This document shows positions 57,890 through 64,000 of a stretch of 64,000 bases of DNA, one piece after another; the stretch's first letter is position 1; the number at the start of each line of letters is the position of its first letter. A program made the position numbers and the translations under genes. This DNA is from Watersipora subatra (lineage: Eukaryota > Bryozoa > Gymnolaemata > Cheilostomatida > Watersiporidae), in assembly GCF_963576615.1 (NCBI RefSeq), contig NC_088714.1, forward strand, positions 35,009,143-35,073,142, written 5' to 3'. Under the pieces are notes generated by a model. It did not search any database, had not been told where the DNA came from, and saw nothing but the letters and a program-made list of their open reading frames with translations.

Positions 57890-59340
57890 TGTACAACTAC
57901 CCTGACAATCTAGTTCACCATTACAAATCGTCAGGTACAATCTAGTTCACCATTACAAATCGTCAGGTACAATCTAGTTCACCATTACGAATCGTCAGAT
58001 ACAATCTAGTTCACCCTTACAAATTGTCAGGTACAATCTAGTTCACTATTACAAATCGTCAGGTACAATCTAGTTCACCATTACAAATCGTCAGGTACAA
58101 TCTAGTTCACCATTACAAATCGTCAGGTACAATCTAGTTCACCATTACGAACCGTCAGGTACAATCTGGTTCACCATTACAAATCGTCAGGTACAATCTA
58201 GTTCACCATTACGAACCGTCAGGTACAATCTAGTTCACCATTACAAATCGTCAGATATAATCTAGTTCACCATTACGAATCGCCAGGTACAATCTAGTTC
58301 ACCATTACGAATCGCCAGGTACAATCTAGTTCACCATTACAAATCATCAGATACAATCTAGTTCACCATTACAAATCGTCAGATATAATCTAGTTCACCA
58401 TTACGAATCGCCAGGTACAATCTAGTTCACCATTACAAATCATCAGGTACAATCTAGTTCACCATTACAAATCGTCAGGTACAACCTAGTTCACCATTAC
58501 GAATCGTCAGGTACAAACTAGTTCACTATTACAAATCGTCAGGTACAATCTAGTTCACCATTACAAATCGTCAGATATAATCTAGTTCACCATTACGAAT
58601 CGCCAGGTACAATCTAGTTCACCATTACGAATCGCCAGGTACAATCTAGTTCACCATTACAAATCATCAGATACAATCTAGTTCACCATTACAAATCGTC
58701 AGATATAATCTAGTTCACCATTACGAATCGCCAGGTACAATCTAGTTCACCATTACAAATCATCAGGTACAATCTAGTTCACCATTACAAATCGTCAGGT
58801 ACAACCTAGTTCACCATTACGAATCGTCAGGTACAAACTAGTTCACTATTACAAATCGTCAGGTACAATCTAGTTCACCATTACGAACCGTCAGGTACAA
58901 TCTAGTTCACCATTACGAACCGTCAGGTACAATCTAGTTCACCATTACAAATCATCAGATACAATCTAGTTCACCATTACGAATCGTCAGGTACAATCTA
59001 GTTCACCCTTACAAATCGTCAGGTACAATCTAGTTCACCATTACAAATCGTCAGGTACAACCTAGTTCACCATTACGAATCGTCAGGTACAATCTAGTTC
59101 ACCCTTACAAATCGTCAGGTACAATCTAGTTCACCATTACGAACCGTCAGGTACAATCTAGTTCACCATTACGAACCGTCAGGTACAATCTAGTTCACCA
59201 TTACAAATCATCAGATACAATCTAGTTCACCATTACGAATCGTCAGGTACAATCTAGTTCACCCTTACAAATCGTCAGATACAATCTAGTTCACCATTAC
59301 AAATCGTCAGGTACAACCTAGTTCACCATTACAAATCGTC
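57890..59340. repeat. 32-bp minisatellite, about forty-five units
   Basis: Units consist of GTACAATCTAGTTCACCATT and ACAAATCGTCAG with ACGAATCGTC, ACGAACCGTC, ATCATCAG and GATATAAT variants. A block of ten units at about 58240-58560 is repeated in the same order at 58560-58880, a higher-order repeat of 320 bp. Confidence 0.96.
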
Positions 59341-59572
59341 TGTAAGATTGAGAATATTTACCCAAAATGTATAATCACACCTTTTAAGAAAACAAATATG
59401 TTTACCCATTAGATTACAAAATAACCAAAAAGAATCATCACAGCCATAAAAGTGATATCACCAACCACCAGGATGCTGCCTCTATGACAGCACTTGTTTT
59501 TTACCAAATGTATGCTTATTTTTAACAACTATGAATCATATACTGCCTTTTATAAAAGAAGTCAGCACAGAT

Positions 59573-60462
59573 TAGTGTTGGGCCGGTATCTAATTTAGTG
59601 CCGGATCGGATATCCTTGCACATTTTTATCGGTTTTCCCCGGTATCGATATCCTCGGTATTTACCATCTTCGGTATCCTTTGCCAATTAAGAAATTTCGG
59701 TATTGTCGGTACTATTGTTCGGTATGTGGTTATCAGTGTGTCTTCAAATGGTTTAAACTTTAAATCATAACTGTCTTGAACAATTTTTATCGTTGTGCAA
59801 AAAGTAGCCTTTGCAAAAAAACATTCTTTAGTCAGCAGTATATTGTTACGGCAAAGAGACTCCTTGTTTTAGAAAGCCAAAAAAGAAAAGAAAGATGGAA
59901 ATATAATTTTCATGATAGATGTTTTTATTGTTTATTCTATTAAAAAATATAGTTATTGATACAAACGTTATGTATAATAATAAAAAACAGATAGATAATG
60001 GCAAGGGGCTCTCTTTGTTAAATATACTGAAACAGTTTAAAAAAATCTTACTATCACATATTGTAATCAGGTAATGTAATCACATAATTATACGCAGTCC
60101 AATTAGAGTCCAGTCCCGTTAGAGTCTTTATACGTCCTCCCATCTGTGTAGAACTCCCAAACCTTCGAGGCTGGTGGTATTATCAATGTAACATAATATA
60201 ATAGTAGATACAGTAAGCGTGGAAATTTTCGTTGAATTTGTTCGCCAATGCGTGCTGAGATTAGCATGTTCGTCATGAAGCGTTTTAAAAATCTCTCCGG
60301 ATATCCGTATAACCATTTACCGGTAGGCTTTTACGGATAAATACCGATCATATCAAACCGGCCGCGGATACCTAGCTGACACCGAAAATGATTGGTTTCC
60401 TCAGATACCAAGAATCTCTCGGTATCGGTAAGAGCGGATAACCCAATACCGGCCCAACACTA
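59573..60462. mobile_element. hAT-like MITE with perfect 8-bp target duplication
   Basis: 890 bp. Inverted ends TAGTGTTGGGCCGGTAT and its complement; GCACAGAT directly repeated on both sides (59565-59572, 60463-60470). Eight-base duplications and TAGTGTTGGG-type ends are hAT hallmarks. The 62-codon minus-strand frame inside is not recognisable. Confidence 0.88.
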
Positions 60463-60479
60463 GCACAGATACTGTGAAC

Positions 60480-61424
60480 TAGTCAGTATTCTTATTCTAA
60501 GTAGCAACAACCATTGATATGCTTGCTCATGGCTTTATGCCTTTATTGTCACAATTAGCTTGAGATTTTAACTACATTTATACTATAATATTTTTCTGGA
60601 CAAGAACACTTTACTATATACTACAACCATTCTACTGTATGACCAGGAAAAGGAGCCAACAAGGTACACAAATATATTATTATGTTTTATTTCAATGTAT
60701 GTTTTTACTGTGATTTTTTTATTAAACTATCATTTTTTCAAGCATACTACAAGCTCTTGACATTACATGACATTACACAGCTTCATGATATCACTGAATA
60801 GCTTTGCCATACTGCTGCTTGCTTCGGATCTATTATAATCGACGCGCATTATTTGTATTGTTCATTATATCATTCTATTTTATATCATTTCATATTTTAG
60901 TTTTCACGGTGTAATTCTGTGTGAATTCCACAAGAATAAAGTATCAATTGTAACTCAAACTCAGAAAACCTGATCATACGGTACATCGTCAAATATGTCG
61001 ACAAAGCACATAAGTCGCCGAGCAATAATTCAAAGATACTTGAAGACGGATGTATTGATGTAGGCGCTGGAGTGTTGATATACTGAGCTGAATCTCACAA
61101 GTTTTAGTCTCAATGAAAGCTATCTTTTATTCTACCCTCGAGTCTGACGACCGATAGACGGACGGACAGACAGACACTGTTCTTAACGCGAATAGTAAAT
61201 ATATTTTTCTACTTTATTTTAGACATAATGTATTTGCTGTATTTAATTTTGTTGTACAGACCGTCTAGAAAAAATAAATAGAAATGCTATAAATTGACAT
61301 TCAAGGTGTGCGTTCCCCTTAACTTATTGTAAAGTGTCGTAATACCGTAATAACTTGTCAATACAAACTAGTAATACTACGGTTACTGTAGTCTTTGAAT
61401 TAAAAAAATTAATTATAGTTTTTT
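60480..61424. other. intergenic, no gene seen
   Basis: AT-rich. A GACGGACGGACAGACAGACAC stretch near 61153 resembles the tail of the SINE family on the plus strand. Confidence 0.4.
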
Positions 61425-61572
61425 GTTTTCTGGAAGGGCCAAAAGGGTGAGTTTGGAAAGATCTTGGAATGGATTAGGCAATTTACATGTATTTTACTGT
61501 TCTTATAACGTAAAACCCTTGTAACGTAACCGTTCATGGAACGGATTATTCACGTTGTAGGTGCTCTTACTG
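61425..61572. mobile_element. solo end of a mariner-like element, second copy
   Basis: Partner of 6285-6440; ends GCTCTTACTG followed by TA. The start of the element is not identified. Confidence 0.55.
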
Positions 61573-61795
61573 TATAATGAATGCTCACAACTACATGATA
61601 ATACTTAGCGACCTTGGTATAAAGAGAGACAGCTAGTCTTATGGCTGCAGACTTTCTTTTTTTAAAGAACTCATGCAAGGATCTACTACGAGGATTACAA
61701 CTACGAGCAAAAAAACTTAATTACCATATTTTAAAGTAGTATTGAATAGCAATTACAGCAACCAATATGGAGACAGAATTATCTTGCATACTTGA

Positions 61796-62712
61796 AGGTT
61801 TACTTGCAACAAAATTCACATTACAGTTATTTGGTATCAAAAAATTTACTATGTCTTACTCTGCTGTGTCGTAAGTGCAAAATATGTAGAAATGTGATTA
61901 AAAGCTCTCAAAAGTTCAAAAACGAACAGTTAATCGCAGCCATCACGAAAACGCCATAGATTAGAATCCCTTTCATAAACGGCTCAAATGGGGCGTAGCT
62001 GAACACGATGGCTTCTGTTTACACTTTCATGCAACCTCATTCGTCGAAATATTTTCGTAAATATACTTCACGCATTCAATAAAACCATGTCTATTGTTCA
62101 ATTTGTTCTTACGCGTCTATTTCATAATCATTGTAATGCTGTCATTCTCAGTACTGATTTCTTATAACCTACCGTGAAAATTCGTTTAATTTTTTAACTT
62201 CAGCTCAACGGAGTACATAACATTGTCTGATAAACATGACGAGCCTGTTGGTCACCTGTGATAATCGAAAAATGCTGCAGAAATTATTCCTGTTGTTTGG
62301 CAGAAAGTATGGGTCACATGATCAGATTACAATAGACGATTAGATCAAGCTGAAACAAAACTGTAAAGTAGTGAGCATCTATATTTGATACGGGTCTTCG
62401 GTAAAACCCGAAGTGTATGTCATAAACTAGTGCTACGAGAAGTTTTATATTGAGCTTTGTATTGGCCTTTCAAGTCACGTGAGAACATCACGTGTCAAAA
62501 CAATCACCAAACGGAATGACTACATCAGAGAAATAAACTGATTCCGACCTACGGCGGATTCGTGATGGCAGCGATTAACTGTTCGTTTTTTAGCTTCTAA
62601 GAGCTTGTAATCACATTTCCACATATTTGGCACCTACAACACAGCAGAGTAAGACATGGTGAATCTTCTGATATCAAATAGCCGTAATGTGAATTTTGTT
62701 GCAAGTCAACCT
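61796..62712 (-). mobile_element. TTAA-flanked long-TIR MITE, family T1 copy 3
   Basis: 917 bp, inverted relative to copies 1 and 2. TTGA on the left and TTAA on the right. It keeps AGGTTTACTTGC and GCAAGTCAACCT ends and the GATTACA-rich arms. Confidence 0.78.
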
Positions 62713-62719
62713 TTAAGAA

Positions 62720-64000
62720 TACAAAAACCTAAAATAAATAAAACCAAAAAGTGCTTGTCCAGGCCTCTCAGTCAGTATCTAATGGAAGCCTACACAAGGG
62801 TTCGAGTATAGAGATGAGCCAGTTCAACTAGGTTGAGAGTGTCAAATGCAAAATAGTGGCTAATTAGTGGTTTCACAGTTTTTTATTAGTGTCGGTCTTT
62901 CCACATAAAATGTGCCACAGTATATTCAATATCAAAGTATTTCAGCAAAACTAAACATATTTTAGATCTTTGATCGTACTAGAAAGAAAATAACTTGAGT
63001 CACTGGTACTGTAATTAAACAATAACAGTCAAGCGTTGAGCTTCCTTTCCTATTTACTCGCGGCTGAACACCGGATGCGCCTCAATTTACCATCTGATGT
63101 GCTCCATCCCATGACTGGAAGGTTCTACCATGAAAAGCTGTAGCAGCTGTTTGCAATGTAAAAACAAATAGAACGATATGCAAACTTTAAAACTGTTCTA
63201 GACAGGATGCGATGTTGCATTGAAAGCAGTTATCACCTGCAGCTGCTGTCATTGATATCTTGTGAGCGCAAGGCTTTCTAGCTGTCAGACAAGACAAACA
63301 AACAAACAATTCTCAACAACGGACTCCCCATCAATGCATCGATCTGACTTTAAGAATTACAAAGGAAAAGCTAATGACCTGCCACACTGTCATAAAGTAG
63401 ACTATGCTTGCATGATGTTATGGGATGCAACGGCTGCAAGCCTTCCAATAGGCACCTGCCGAGTCTTGACAGGCAGGTTCTGCAAGTTATGACTGGCGGC
63501 ACAAGGTGTCAGTAAAAATGATTCATAAGGAAATATAATTCATAAGTTATCAAGATTGATGAGTGGGAATGATCTGCCATATTAGACATTTTAAGACCGC
63601 AATGATTATGAGCATTTTAGTTGGTTGCTAGGAAAAGTTAGACAAATAGAACAATTTTTACTTTATTTGATGTTATATAGATGACATACAGCGATTATGC
63701 TTGCTGGGGTAGGAAAAGAGGCTACTCAGGCATCCAGTACCAACAAATTAGCGTTTCCAGTACGTTGAGTAGGAATGTAGGGAAACAACCGGAAGCTGCC
63801 ATCTAGCATTCCAGACATGGCAGTGTTGTGGTACAGGGTGTAATAACGCCATGTAAATGATAGCAATGATTGAGCAAAATTTGGTTTGCTTACAAATGGA
63901 CAGACTCATCCAGGGTTGTTTCTAAAGTGATGTAAAACTTGACATTCAGCTCTAGATAAACCTGTTGGCAACTGCTGTGGGAAATAACTGTCATTTCATA
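62720..64000. other. right end of window, no gene seen
   Basis: A 76-codon plus-strand frame at 63262-63492 has no recognisable content or splice context. No arrays. Confidence 0.4.

Noticed and set aside
57890..59340. CRISPR-like array (32-bp repeats)
   Set aside because: There are no unique spacers; the units are directly tandem. The genome is eukaryotic.
63262..63492. 76-codon frame with several Cys and His
   Set aside because: Cys/His spacing fits no zinc-binding family, and there is no splice support.

Overview
The window reads as nuclear DNA of an invertebrate animal. It is AT-rich, its genes are cut into short exons with GT-AG introns of 0.1 to 7 kb, and it is crowded with minisatellites and small non-autonomous transposons. 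The repeat style would suit a lophotrochozoan (mollusc, bryozoan or similar), but that is inference; no marker in the window fixes the species. There are no operons, CRISPR arrays, rRNA genes or convincing tRNA genes.

Three real protein-coding genes could be rebuilt exon by exon with consistent reading phase. (1) An MLLT10/MLLT6 (AF10/AF17) type chromatin reader on the minus strand, 8341 down to 4380. Its first three coding exons carry the PHD finger and most of the extended PHD; the rest lies beyond the left edge or was not recognised. (2) A complete NAA20 (catalytic subunit of the NatB N-terminal acetyltransferase) on the plus strand, 14158-24880, six exons, 173 residues. (3) A complete BTBD17-like BTB/BACK protein on the minus strand, 51229 down to 26767, eight coding exons, 447 residues. 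MLLT10 and NAA20 are head to head, about 5.8 kb apart. NAA20 and BTBD17 are tail to tail, about 1.9 kb apart between stop codons. The right 12 kb (52-64 kb) shows no gene that I can support.

Other coding relics are a 5'-truncated, frame-broken LINE reverse transcriptase (9.3-10.6 kb), a HIRAN-like degraded ORF (12.7-13.4 kb), and a badly decayed copy of a repetitive invertebrate gene family carrying a D-H-E-E-A-D motif (18.6-21.8 kb, inside a NAA20 intron).

The rest is repeats. Seventeen or so minisatellite arrays, with units of 10 to 48 bp, cover roughly a tenth or more of the window, mostly in introns. Terminal-inverted-repeat elements include three TTAA-flanked (piggyBac-like) families, one of them present three times, several TA-flanked mariner-like elements, a hAT-like element with a perfect 8-bp target duplication, a 670-bp near-complete foldback, Helitron-like ends and a tRNA-like SINE family. 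Several insertions are nested and can be ordered in time.

I did not find a new biological 'system' in the sense of a gene cassette. The most interesting observation is structural: the 3' splice acceptor of NAA20 exon 4 is itself the last unit of a 37-bp minisatellite, so about sixteen acceptor look-alikes stand in front of the real one. A second array of 35 units, starting 20 bp from a BTBD17 exon, carries a donor-like and a branch-point-like motif in nearly every unit.
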